A stretch of 64,000 bases of DNA. Source: Ridgeia piscesae (Eukaryota; Annelida; Polychaeta; Sabellida; Siboglinidae). Both the position numbers and the translations under genes were made by a program. The notes under the pieces are model-generated. The model was not told the DNA's origin. It saw only the letters and a list, made by a program, of their open reading frames with translations, and made no database searches. The stretch spans positions 370,600 through 434,599 of the forward strand of contig JAODUO010000470.1 in assembly GCA_025642075.2 (NCBI GenBank), written 5' to 3'. Below are positions 26,770 through 41,634 of this stretch, one piece after another (position 1 is the stretch's first letter; the number at the start of each line of letters is the position of its first letter).

Positions 26770-27220
26770 TTGACTTTACTGACTTGGGTAGTCTCATCAG
26801 TGAAGACAATTTAATGGAGCCCAAAAACACATCAAAACAAAACTGGGGAAAGTCCGCTGTGTTTTCGACTAATTTCAGAACTTTTGGAAGGCCACACAGT
26901 ATGCCATGAAAACAAAGATTCGACTTTACAACAGTTACGTGAAGTCTATCTCACTTTATGGCTCAGAGTGCTGGCGAGTGGTTAACCGTGTGCGACAGTA
27001 GGACTGTGTGATTTGAGAATGAAAGTCTGAAGACTCATTCCGCCGAGGGCAACTACAGACAGAAGTCGCGTGTGTTGGAAGCCGACTGTGACATTCTGTT
27101 GCGCTCAACAAAGTCATCTGCTGTGCTGGATCGTGACGGCCATTACAATACGAGAGCAAGCCGGGTGGTCAGAAGACCTCGACCAGTTATACGAGTAATG
27201 TAGACGCATCACTGCATTAG
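26770..27220 (+). mobile_element. LINE reverse-transcriptase fragment (C-terminal part)
   Basis: FTDLGSLISEDN at about 26,775 corresponds to the conserved F.YLG..IS block of LINEs. About 120 bases later, in another frame, TKIRLYNSYVKSISLYGSECWR (26,910-26,975) matches the usual C-terminal K..LY...V...LLYGSE.W block. The rest is broken by stops and shifts. It lies in the same orientation as the fragment at 24,995-25,312, which suggests one element with its middle eroded or replaced. Confidence 0.7.
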
Positions 27221-27404
27221 TACTGCGACATTATCTTGAAATGAAAAAAGACTATAATCCATTTAGAATGAAGAAATTTTGGAAACAAGTAATTTAGAAC
27301 TCTATATAATTATTAGTAACTGTGAAAAGAATGTGGACAAATAATTATAGATATATGTATATTTATATATTTAGAATTTGTCCACATGCTTTATATATAA
27401 TATA

Positions 27405-27408
<4 letters not shown>
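27221..27408. other. AT-rich spacer
   Basis: No feature seen. Confidence 0.4.
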
Positions 27409-29451
<2,043 letters not shown>

Positions 29452-30049
29452 GTTATCAATGATACACAATGATACGGGTGATGTTATCAATGATACACAA
29501 TGATACGGGGGATGTTATCAATGATACACAGTGCTACGGGGGATGTTATGCATAATACACAATGCTCGGGTGATGCTATCAATAATACACACTGCTACGG
29601 GTAATGCTATGAATGATACGCAGTGCTATGGGTGATGCTACTAATGATACACAATGCTAGGGTGATGCTACTAATGATACACAATGCTACGGGTGAAGCT
29701 ATGAATGATACACAATGCTACGGGTGATGCTACTAATGATACACAATGCTACGATTGAAGCTATCAATGATAAATAATGCTATGGGTGATGCTACTAATG
29801 ATACACAATGCTACGGGTGATGCTATGAATGATACACAAAGCTATGAGTGAAGCTATGAATGATACACAATGCTATGGGTGATGCTACTAATGATACACA
29901 ATGCTACGGGTGATGCTACTAATGATACACAATAATACGGGGATGCTATGAATGATACGCAATGATACAGGGGATGCTATGAATGATACGCAATGATACA
30001 GGGGATGCTATGAATGACACGCAGTGCTACGGGCGATACTGTGAATGAT
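29452..30049. repeat. 31-bp satellite array, left part
   Basis: About 19 copies of a 31-bp unit built from GCTACGGGTGATGCTA, then TGAATGATACACAAT. Copies vary by point changes and by alternation of TATGAATG with TACTAATG. The array stops at the 3' end of a CR1 LINE and resumes at 38,853, so the LINE nest was inserted into it. Confidence 0.9.
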
Positions 30050-30059
30050 TTAACAAGAT

Positions 30060-30089
30060 TGCCACCTAGAGATTAAACTCTAGATGGCA
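30060..30089 (-). other. 3' terminal hairpin of the CR1 LINE
   Basis: Two 12-base arms (TGCCACCTAGAG and CTCTAGATGGCA) pair with one wobble position around a 6-base loop, about 10 bases from the element's end. CR1/L2-group reverse transcriptases are known to recognise a 3' stem-loop of their own RNA. That this is such a site is inference. Confidence 0.6.
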
Positions 30090-30099
30090 GGTGGACTAG

Positions 30100-31530
30100 G
30101 AAGCGCTTTGGCTTATCGAGAGCCCAACCTATCTGTCTAAGTATACCCCGCCCGTCTTAGATATATGTCGATTTTATTTTTAAATATATTAACACTACTA
30201 GCATCTACACAATCAGCTGATAATCTGTTCCATTCGTTTACTGTTCTTTGTAAAAATGAAAATTTTCTAATATCTAGTCTATGCTGCTTCTTTGCTAATG
30301 TATCTCCATGTCCTCTAGTTCTTCTCTCTTCCTTGACCGAGATAAAATATTTCTGTCAATATTTTCATACCCATTCAATATTTTAAACACCATAATCTGA
30401 TCTCCTCTCAATCTTCTGGTTTCTAGTTCTTTTAGACGCATTTCATAACTAATATTCCTGAGTTTTTGTGTAATTTTGCTTGTTCTCCTTTGTATTCTTT
30501 CTAGGATATCAATATCCTTCTTGCGATATGGCCTCCATGCTTGTATACAATATTCTAAATGAAGTCTAACTATTGTTTTATACAGCGGTATTATTAGTTC
30601 TTTTTCTTTGTACACTATATTTCGCCTAATAAATCCAATAATTTGGTTTCCCTGCGCTGCTGCAATTCCACACTGCTTGTGCATCTTCATTTCCATGTCC
30701 TGTGTGGAGGCACTTACACTTTCCAAAATTAAACAGCATTTGCCATTTCTCAGACCATTCTGTCAACTTAGTAGGATCAACTTGTAAATGATGTCTATCT
30801 GCATCACTTTTAATTTTCCTAAACACTTTTGTGTCGTCCGCAAAATTCAACACCTTGCTTGTTATGTCATCATGCATTGATGTAATATATCAATGATTTG
30901 GATGATGACATAATATATTATATTAAGAATAAAATAGGTCCCAATACTGATCCCTGCGGTACTCCACTCAAAACCGATTTCCAGTTTGAAACCTCCCCAT
31001 CAACTACTACTCTTTGTCTTCTATTAATTTTTCTATCCAGTTAATCATACCATTTCCTATGCCATGGGCCTTTAGGTTAAGTAGTAATCTTTGACGTGGC
31101 ACTTTGTCAAAGGTTTAAAAAAATCTAAGTAGATTATATATACTGGTGATCCCTCATCTACCCACTTTGTGACATCTTCGAAAAAACATAACATATTTGT
31201 TAAGCATGTCTTCGCTTTTAAAAACCCATGTTGAGTTGGGTTTATCAATTTATTTTTAGCAAGAAAATCAACCAAGTGATCTTTAATATTTTTTCTAATA
31301 GTTTGCAAATCACCGATGTTAAACTCACTGGTCTATAGTTCTCTGACTTGTTTTTCGAACCTTTTTTAAATAATGGTATACTGTTTGCTTCTTTCCATTC
31401 TAACGGAACTATTCGCTCCTCTAATGACAAATTGAACACTGTCGCAAGCGGTATGCTGATTTGTTCTACAATTTCGAATAATAATTTGGGAGGAATCCCA
31501 TCCACTCCAGGTGATTTATTATCCTTCATA
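30100..31530 (-). pseudogene. CR1 reverse transcriptase, frameshifted
   Basis: Reading on the minus strand from 31,530, the sequence shows NKSPGVDGIPPKLL, then ENYRPVSLTSVICKLLE (RT block 1-2), INPTQHGF, and YLDFFKPL, a damaged version of the YLDFxKAFD catalytic block. Near 30,840 comes FADDTKVF with the catalytic Asp pair. The C-terminus has LEYCIQAWRPYRKKDID and ILERIQRR. Frames change at least at about 31,270, 31,080, 30,880 and 30,650. The damaged first catalytic block and the shifts mean it cannot make active enzyme. Confidence 0.85.
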
Positions 31531-31584
31531 TCTTATATTTTCATAGCTACCATAGTTGGGGTTACGAATAGTTGTCCTAAATAG

Positions 31585-32410
31585 TCAGACTCTCTCCCTT
31601 TGAACTTCAGCTGTAGCTTGATTAAGTGCTTCTTTATAAATGCTATAGTCTTCTTCACTTCCAGTATGTCTATATGTCTTCCACATCATTTGCTTGTACT
31701 TGATTTTTCTAATGGCTTCCTTCGATAAGTGTTTCTTCGTTGACCGTTTCCCCTGTTTTTTCAAGAGGACAAATTTGTCAACGACGCAGTCAATTTCACT
31801 CTTTAAAATATTCCAGCATTCTGTTGCTGTCTTATTTTTCAGTGTGTTATTCCAGTCTATCTTTGCTAAATATGCCCTTATTTTTCTCTTCCGTCCTCCC
31901 TTTAATTTGATGATAAAATATATATGGTTGTGATCACTACATCCCAGTGGCTCACATATCTTGACATTATCAACACATTCCTTTTGTGAGCTCAAAACTA
32001 TGTCCAACACGTTCTTGCCCTTGGTTGGTTCTAACACATGTTGAGAAAGGAAACTATCATGCACTACATTTTTAAACTCTTGATCCTCTCTCCCAGTACT
32101 TTGTAGAGATGAGCACTGTATATGCCCATGGTTAAAACCCCCCATAATAATACAGTCCCGTTTACTCACTTCTTTTATAGCGTTATGTACTTTTTATTCT
32201 CGCCTATGCTTATGTTTGGACTCCGATACACTAACTCAACAGTTAATGTTGAGTTTCCTGTAACTATGTTACACCAGACAGCTTCTTCACATCCTGCTTC
32301 TTTTTCTAATTTGATTTCATAAGCCTGGATGGATTCTTTAATATATAAAATAACTCCGTCTCCCCTTCTTCCTAATCTATCTTTCCTGAACATTACATAT
32401 CCTGTCATTC
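31585..32410 (-). pseudogene. CR1 AP endonuclease, frameshifted
   Basis: The upstream frame (32,175-32,408) has GRRGDGVILYIKESI, then VELVYRSPN. After a frameshift near 32,170 the next frame has CIIMGGFNHG, where functional enzymes have GDFNH, so the catalytic Asp is replaced by Gly. LEPTKGKNVLDIVLS and CSDHNHIYF follow, keeping the SDH active-site motif. A basic linker leads to the reverse transcriptase. Confidence 0.85.
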
Positions 32411-32649
32411 CTAATTCGGCATCAGATATATCGGGGGTGGCCCAAGATTCAGTTATACCTATTATGTGAGGGTCAATATCTATATAATGTTTAGTTCATT
32501 TCTTTTATTTACTGTGCTCCTTGCATTTAAACAAACACATTTATAACCAGATTCCGTAGGGCTTTCCAGGCTTTTCTTTGCTGATTTCTTTTTGCTGTCT
32601 TTATATATGCCTCTAGTTTTGGCTTCTCTGTGTATCCCCCCCCCTGCGA

Positions 32650-33296
<647 letters not shown>

Positions 33297-33714
33297 ACTG
33301 AATGAATGAATGAATATTTATTTTTTGGAATCGTACAAACAAACAGTATGTATAAACAACAAATGTAACAATCAATTATATCATGTACGATTCCGGGCAG
33401 ACAGCGGAGCCAATTAAGGTTGTTACCAGTTGGTGTATATAATAATTATTAATACGAAACCATTTCTCATAAATTAAACTGGTCGCTGTCAACCCTACCA
33501 TAGCTGTATAAACAATGATGTTATAATTATACTTTCACGTGTACCACATACTTATAGTTTTTTATGATTGGCCAGGTGTGTAAAACATAACATTAATATT
33601 CAATTAAGAATGTTCAATTGACATGTATAGCAAACGTGTGGTAATACCAACTACCGACAATGACAAGGATATAATTACATACATATATGAACAGGTATTT
33701 TATATTGAATAAGC

Positions 33715-36700
33715 TTCAGCTAGCTCTTCATATTCTTTTACAACAATTGCTTTTAGTGATACAGCAAAACGTTTTATATTGTTTTTTGCTGGATGATAAG
33801 CGGAATTCTGTTCCATATCAATGGACCTTTACGTAAGAAACTGTTAGAAGATTTTACTGTTAGAGAAGTAAAAGGAAGTATATATATATATGTGAGGCTT
33901 GTCTAGTTTCGTGAATGTGTATGTCATGGGTAAATGTAAAAATATCAGATAAATAATGGGGTAGACTCCTGTGAACATAATTATACCATTTTTTCCCCTA
34001 ATTTCCAGTTCGTATACATCATTCAATTTAATTAATTTTAAGCACGTAAAGAGGGGGTGAGAATGTTCCCAATAACTTCTTTTGAGTATGGAACGAACTA
34101 TTTCTTTTGGATAATAAATAATTTTGTTAAGTACGTTTTATATGTAGACCCCACAAGATGATTCCATATGTCAAGTAAGGGTAAAATAAAGTTTAATAAA
34201 TTGTTTTAAGGGCGGACACAGGAAGGTATCTGTTAAATTTTTGATTACATATAAAGCACTGGTTAATTTATTTTTGCATTTGTTTATGTGTTCGTGCCAA
34301 TCAAGTTTTTCATCAATATGAAGACCTAGAAATTGTACTTCATTCGCTGTATTATACATTGTTAAAATGATTTCTTCATTCTCAGGAGGAGGAGATCTAC
34401 AGAATAACATGCATTTCGTTTTGGAAATATTTAGAGATAATTTATTTGCACGAAACCAGTCAGCTAATATTTGAAGTTCCTTGTTCATATCTTCGTATAT
34501 ATTATTAACTTGTTTTCCAGTCTTGTATATAGTAGTGTCATCCGCAAATAATATAGTTTTACAATGCTCTACACAAAATGGGAGATCATTTATGTATATT
34601 ATAAATAGGAGCGGACCAAGTATAGACCCCTGCGGGACGCCGTATGTGATATCCCGTTGAAGCGAATCGCTATTATTATATTTAACATATTGTTTCCGAT
34701 TTGACAGATAACGTTTAAACCATTTGAGAGGAGTACCCCTTATTCCATAAAATTCAAGTTTATATAATAAGATTTGGTGATCAATTGTATCGAATGCTTT
34801 ACTTAAATCCAAGAAAACACTAAGGACCGAGTCTTTATTTTCCAAAGCTTTTATAACATCACTAGTAAGTGCAGTTATTGCATTTATTGTTGAATATTTT
34901 TCACGAAAACCATATTGGTTATTATTTAATATTTTATTAGTTTGAATGAAATGAAGAGTCCTTTTATATACAACTATTCCCAGTATTTTATAAATTGAAG
35001 GTAACAATGATGTAGGTCTGTAATTGGAAATGTCGTCTTTAGCGTTTGACTTATGGACAGGTTTAATTTTCGCAATTTTCAATTCATCTGGTACTATTCC
35101 CTCAGACATTGACATGTTTATCAAAATAGATAAAGGCATAGCTATTTGCTCACCAAATAACTTTACAACAAGCGCACTCAAATTGTCATGACTTGTACTT
35201 TTCTTAGGTTGAAGTGACTTTATTATTTCCCTGATCTCACTTGCATCGGTTGGGCTCATGAACATACTATTTGAGTTATGTTTAGGGCAATTCTGAAGAT
35301 AAGATGTAAATTTTATTTTGGATAGAGGTATTGCAGTGGCGTGGTTTGGACCAACATTTGTAAAGAAATTACAAAATGCGTTAGATATTTGATAAGGATC
35401 TTTAATTACAGCATTATTATGTTTGAAATGTAAAGGAATGCCAGATTTATCATTGTTTTTTCCAATCATATTCTTTAGTAAATTCCATGTTTTTAGAGTC
35501 ATTCTTGAATGTGTTTAATTGATTAGCATAGTAGGTTGTTTTTGCAATTAGTTTTAACTTATTATAGATATTTCTATGTTTAACATAACGGATGTGAGCA
35601 GGATGTGTCTTAGGTTTGCTAATACATTTCCGATACAGTTTATTTGAGGTTAAAGATGATTTCATTAGTCCTGTAGTCATCCAAACATTCCGAATTACAT
35701 ATTTCGATTTAATGTTGACAGTTTTCTCTGGTGCGTATGATGCAATGATATAATTTAATTGTTCAGTAAACATTTTAAACGCATTATTTATGTCTAACTG
35801 ATGAAGATATGTCCAATTAATTTGCTGGAGTGCAAATTTTATGTGTCGGATCGACACGTTAGATAAAGGTCTATGTTTGAATGTTAATGGTTCGTTGCGT
35901 ATTTTTGAAGGTTTCCGCTTTCCGATAAGACAAAATATAGGTAAATGGTCAGATATATCGCTGAATAGTATACCAGAGTGAACAAATGGGGTTGTGTGCC
36001 GTACATATATGTTATCAATGAGGGTAGCAGAATTATAGGTGATACGCGTAGGCTTAGTAATCGTGGGAATTATATTTGCGGCTAGATATAGATATAGACT
36101 TAATTTTTAGATAGTCGAAATTTTGATCAGTGCCTATTATAACTTGACTGTTTGAGCTTTCCATTTTCTGTAATATTTCCCCATACCGTTGAATAGACAA
36201 ATTAACACTTGTATTAAGAATCCGGTATATTTCACCTACGATTGACGTTTGACCATTATTAATAGATTCAATGAATATGGATTCAAATTCACCTTCTATG
36301 AAAATACTAAGGTCTTCTCGAAGATTATACTGAATATTATCACGGATATATATCGCGACACCACCTTTAGATTTAATCTTTCAATTTTTATAAATAAAGT
36401 TATAATTGGGTAGCTTGAAAAGATGGGCATTGTCATCATTTACAAAAGTTTCACATAACAGAATATAGTTAATTTCCACATGTGCACCAGAGAGCTCTGA
36501 CAGTAATGTTTGAAGTTGATCAAATTTTGATGAGAGTCCTTGTATGTTTAGGTGGAGCACTTTACACTGAAAGTTATTATGACTAAACTTATCTGGAAGG
36601 ATATCGTTAACATCATAATAATTACTATTTATATCTGCTAAATTGAAAGGGTTCGTTTCTATATTTTCATATTGCGTAGTTCTTTCGTACAAGTACCTTA

Positions 36701-36737
36701 GATCTAGCTCAGTATAATTACTTAACATTTCATCCAT
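33715..36737 (-). pseudogene. LINE ORF2: AP endonuclease and reverse transcriptase
   Basis: The frame opens near 36,737. LHLNIQGLSSKFDQL and YILLCETFVND are AP-endonuclease blocks 1 and 2. A TGA near 36,378 is followed by GGVAIYIRDNI, VIIGTDQNFDYLK near 36,115 and SDISDHLPIFCLIG near 35,940 (SDH motif). The reverse transcriptase is intact over 34,171-35,502 (443 codons), with SNYRPTSLLPSIYKILG, FLDLSKAFDTIDHQILL, YGVPQGSILGPLLF and ILFADDTTIY, so all catalytic Asp residues are present. Frameshifts occur near 36,090, 35,470 and 34,170, and the C-terminus continues to about 33,715. Few lesions suggest a younger insertion than the CR1 LINE around it. Confidence 0.85.
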
Positions 36738-37324
36738 ACTTTCTTGACAATAAATAGCTTACAATATAGTATTTTGTTAGGTCACAGACGAGAGATGTCA
36801 TTGTAGAAAGAATAAAGATATACGGCAAGAAAAATATCGTTAAATAAGTGAACATAAGTATCATTATAATAGTTGAGACACTGCATACACATTGATAAAG
36901 GTAAAACATAGTAAGTTTAAGATAATTAGAAATGGATGAACACGTGGCTATGGAAAACAGCTTGGTCAAAAAATACAATAAGAAACAAAACATGTGGCTG
37001 AAACTAATTACTCTAGAATACAAAATGTGCATAATAGAGACATTATAGTCCAGCATAGTAGAACACAAAATATGCATAATAGTGACACAATAGTTCAACA
37101 TAATTGCATACATAGTTGAATGAGTAAGAACCAGTGTCAACAATGAAAACACAATTAAGGAAAACATAACTAGTTAATTAGCATGAGTACAGCAAAGCGG
37201 GTCTCATTAACAAGTATTAAAATAATATAATAATTATCCCATTTAAATTAAAGTGAAAACAATTATACCTGCATCGGTATACTTCGTGTACGTGAGCTTT
37301 AACGGTATAAGTACGTGTCAAATG
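36738..37324 (-). other. inter-ORF region of the LINE
   Basis: AT-rich, with a long hydrophobic low-complexity frame on the minus strand (37,167-36,730) that has no motif. It contains short direct repeats of ATAGTGACA/ATAATAG type around 37,030-37,090. Confidence 0.45.
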
Positions 37325-38161
37325 TCACACAACCTGCTTTTCGAGATCACGAATGTTCTTGATTTGGGACACACGACTGGCGTTGTCCCGTATCAGGATA
37401 TTTCCACCAATGCTCCAGGTTTCCTTGATCTTGCCGTTCTTCTTGGCCTTGCGACACTCGTAGAGGAGGTGCGAACGTGTCTTTGTCAAGTCGTCATTGA
37501 CAAAGACTGTGTGCGTCGTCGGTGTTGTTGACGGTCCCGGCGCTGGCTGCGTGAACTTGATGCCTCTTCTTGCCGTGAAAACACGGCGTCTTGTTCTATA
37601 CGTGGTGAGTTTGATCAGGATCTGTCGAGTTTTGTCCGGCAGCTTAGGCCCGACACGATGCACACGACCAATCTCCTCAACCGTCAACGGAGGGAGGAGC
37701 GTCGAGTTGACGACTCGAAGCGTCTCCTACAAGACGTCCTCCCTCTCTCTTTCAGGAATCCCTGAGATTCTCAGGGAGTTCCTTCTGGAGTATTGTTCCA
37801 GTTCTTCGGTCTTATCTTCAAGGGCTTCTACTTGCTTCGTCAGATGAGAGATCTGTTTGTCTTTAGCAATAATTATAGATCGTAGCTCAGCTACCTCGTG
37901 TCGTAGCTCGTCTACGAGAAGTTCTTTTAGTTTTTTGGCCAATTTCGGCTCACAAAGAGCCTCAAAGAGATCGGCTGAAAAGTTTGCGGTCGACGCGGTC
38001 AACGCCCCCCCCTTGATCGGCTCATTGCGCTGTTTGGCTTCGACGAGGACAGGTGCAGAATATTGTGTCTGGCAGGTATTCAACCGTGGCGAGATCGCAG
38101 GCGTGGCGCAGGCGATACTAATAGTGATTGTATGTTCTGTACAAATGTTCCTCCTTTCCAC
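37325..38161 (-). pseudogene. LINE ORF1: coiled coil plus RNA-binding domain
   Basis: The frame from 38,161 has a Glu/Lys/Leu-rich coiled coil (AKKLKELLVDELRHEVAELR, about residues 70-125), followed by LEQYSRRNSLRISGIPE, the start of an RRM-like domain as in L1-type ORF1 proteins. A frameshift between 37,727 and 37,690 leads into VEEIGRVHRVGPKLPDKTR, then FVNDDLTKTRSHLLYECRKA, the usual C-terminal domain. ORF1 proteins bind the element's RNA and act as chaperones. Confidence 0.8.
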
Positions 38162-38270
38162 ACTATCAACGCATTCCTACCAAGGAAAAACTACCCAACT
38201 CTTTTTACCACAGCATCACTGCCACAATGTCCATGTTTCACCTTTCTGTCAATACTACCTCTTGTCGAAC

Positions 38271-38852
38271 GTACTTACTTCTGAAGACCACGCCGCTGGT
38301 CACTGTCACTCACCCATGGTCATCGCCTTACGCTTCAGAGTAGCTCCTCCGTTTTGCATCTCCTTGGTTGCTGACTTCCCTGGGCCGCTTTCTCTGTTGT
38401 TCCTTTCCCTGTTATTGACTTCCGTTTTGTTACATCACCTCTCACTTCCTTTCTTCCCTTCATCTTTCCTCCTGTCGCATCTCTCATCTCCTGTCCCCTT
38501 GTCCCTCCATCCTTCTCTACTGTTTCTTTCTCCCCTGTCACCTTCCTGCATGTCATGTTTTCGGTTGTTCTTTCTCCATTTGTTTTCCTTGCAATCGCTC
38601 TCCCTCCTCTCTCCATCCCCTTCACAATATCCGCTAGCCTAGCTAACTCTGCTGTCAGACAGTCCACTTTCCAACACACTAAACATTGGAAAGTAAACCC
38701 TTCCTCCGTTGTCTCTGACCAAGATTTTCCGCACCCCGATATAAAAAAATCCACCAAGCTGTGGCAGTGGTTACACACCAAGTGCCTCCTTGCCTTCACT
38801 TGCCGCTTGCAAAGTGCCATATTACGATTTATCAAAATCAACTTAGTTTATA
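38271..38852 (-). pseudogene. CR1 LINE 5' portion (ORF1 zinc-finger region)
   Basis: The minus-strand frame from 38,841 to 38,335 has an ATG at about 38,820 (MALCKRQVKARRHLVCNHC). CNHC, CGKSW, CLVCW and DCLTAELARL give a Cys-rich zinc-finger-like module with a short helix, followed by a Glu/Lys/Arg/Gly-rich tail. This arrangement is typical of the N-terminal part of CR1 ORF1 proteins that carry an esterase domain further on. It therefore belongs with 30,050-33,296. Confidence 0.65.
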
Positions 38853-38975
38853 CCATGGGCGATATCAAGATTGATACGCAACGCTACGGGTGAAGCTATG
38901 AATGATACGAGATGTTATCTATGGGCGATGTGATGAACGATGCGATGCGCAATGCTATGGTTGATGCTATGGTAT
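38853..38975. repeat. 31-bp satellite array, right part
   Basis: Three to four diverged copies of the unit seen at 29,452-30,049 (ACGCTACGGGTGAAGCTATG then AATGATACGA), in the same orientation. They mark the far side of the nested LINE insertion. Confidence 0.8.
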
Positions 38976-39340
38976 TGGATCATTTACTGGTGTCAGTGTT
39001 AATGTAAGAAATATAGCGTTAACACAATAAGAAACATGGCTTCGTTTTGTCATCATCTAAAATCTTTCTTTTTAATATCGCCCATCCTCCTTAGCTGCAG
39101 CACATGACGAAGAGAGCGCTTAATCATTTGGTTTTTGTGTTACTTCCAGCCAATACTGACGCTGAAGAGGTAATTTGTCGTATTAATAGCTAAACCGACT
39201 GACATCTTTTTTACCGTAAAAACTTGTCGCTCAGGGATGTGAAGTCCACGCTGAGGAGACGAACACCTTCCTCGGCCACAACACAGACAGCGGGACCACA
39301 CCCATCGCATAACATAACGCATTATGTGTTTACGTATATG
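38976..39340. other. non-coding, nothing recognised
   Basis: Short frames only. Slightly CpG-rich at 39,225-39,305. Confidence 0.4.
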
Positions 39341-39966
<626 letters not shown>

Positions 39967-39969
<3 letters not shown>

Positions 39970-41009
39970 CTCTCTTTCTCTGTCTACAAGTCAATACACC
40001 TAGTAACACAGTCACGGGGATATTCCCAGCCAGAACGTGATTTATTAGTGTCTATAATACGCCAGTAACATATCTTCCTCGCACTTTGTATGTCCACTGT
40101 TTACTCTGTGTCATTGTCTTGTAATGTGCTAGTAATTGTGCTTATTCAAATGATTATAGATTTTCCACGTACGGACCCGTTCTATGTAAAGTGATTTATC
40201 GCTTACATGTACAGTGTGTTTCTCCATAAACCAGAGTAAGTAATCCCCAAACACACCAAATAAGTAGATTTTTTATTGGTAGTACATACGTAATATTTCT
40301 TAATAATATATTATCAACTAATGAACTGTCCTAGCCACGTGTAGGTGGACCTGGTCACCAAGAACATGTATTTCAGATTCATCCTTTTGCCAACCACGTA
40401 TCGATTTCAAAACAGGAATATTGTACTTTAATGTCCTCACACTCACTATGGTTGTTTGAGGTATCATATCCGACACATTCCAAGGACTGTGAAAGTTAAA
40501 TGTTTTGTGAGGTACCTTGGTTATTCATTTGTAATTCATTAATGTGGAGTAACTGTATACATTATCAAAGTAATAGAGCTTGTATTGCTTAATCACTCGT
40601 ACAATTTCGTTTTAGTTAGATTATGTGGTTTAGGCTTGACAAATTACATGGTAAAATCAAGTTCTCTTTTGGGTCTCTGCATATATCAATTAATAAAAGC
40701 TAAACCACTAGCAACTTCAATAAATACATTGTATACGTTGATTTGAGCGCTAGTGCATATACACACACACACTATGCTGTCAGATGGCATTACCCTTAAC
40801 CAGTAATACATCAATGTGCAATTTGAAATGCACTCTACCAACCCTTAGAATTAGTATTGATGTGCTCCATAACTATTAATTTAGACAGCTTCAAGTAAAA
40901 TGTGGATGATAAAAAACTTAAACAGACAAGGAATGTGCAACAACGAACGCGGAACAACATATGAGACCCCTACGCCGTTGGTTACAGTTGTGATACAATG
41001 AGCCTGTGA
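39967..41009. other. non-coding, nothing recognised
   Basis: AT-rich sequence downstream (minus strand) of the copy A module. The 67-codon minus frame at 40,881-41,084 shows no motif. Confidence 0.4.
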
Positions 41010-41634
41010 CATGTGACGGGCGTTGCCCCCACCAGGCATGGTGCCCCCGTCCCACCTACTAATTCTACTTGATGTGTTCCACACACAGACTAATACCCGA
41101 CTTAAACAAATCGCTCAATATATTCCACTCGCTCCGAACATTGTGCAATTCGTCTTGACAGTGTCACGCTTACATTCATCCGGGCGTTAACTAATATCCG
41201 GGTGACGTTTCTGCTCATGCGCGATACACGTAAAACAATACCGGTTCAGCAAAAGCAAAGCATTTGTAGTGTAAATTTGACGGGCTGTTTGTTAACTTTC
41301 CTGCGGTGATTAGTGTGTTCGATAAATTGAAATATTACGTTTACAGATTATTGCGCACCGAAGTAACGTGGCTTTTGCTTGCTATCAAAACATGCCTCAA
41401 AAACATGTTTACTTCGTGGTGATTTGAGACAAATAACTTCGCTGAAAGGTTATATGCGTCCATTTACTCATGATGGTTGCTATATTATATATCAGCGTAA
41501 CAATTTATTTCATACGATATTCAGCGGGAAGCGTACTTAATAATAACTAATGACACCGACTGACTTGCGCATGCGCATATATTACACCCGGGGATTATTT
41601 AACACCCTGGAAAAGTTAAACGCCACAACGGTAC
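41010..41634 (-). other. downstream flank of copy A, homologous to those of B and C
   Basis: Read on the minus strand this aligns with 47,415-48,050 and 57,207-57,830. Shared blocks include GAGGCATGTTTTGATAG, ATAATCTGT and GCATGAGCAGAAA, in the same order. Similarity is clearly lower than between B and C. No 45-bp minisatellite follows copy A. Confidence 0.7.

Larger units (their letters stand above)
33297..38264 (-). mobile_element. jockey-superfamily LINE inserted into the CR1 LINE
   Basis: Almost complete minus-strand LINE: ORF1 (37,325-38,161), a 590-bp AT-rich inter-ORF region, and ORF2 with AP endonuclease and reverse transcriptase (about 33,715-36,737). The 3' end is a short (TTCA)n tail at about 33,299-33,315 without poly(A). 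TCGAAC occurs at both ends (33,291-33,296 and 38,265-38,270) and may be a short target-site duplication. The boundaries rest on that weak repeat and on the reading frames of the flanking CR1 LINE. Confidence 0.8.

Noticed and set aside
36730..37167. 145-codon hydrophobic frame between LINE ORF1 and ORF2
   Set aside because: AT-rich inter-ORF sequence; composition (Ile, Leu, Tyr, Ser) is as expected from base bias and no motif is seen.
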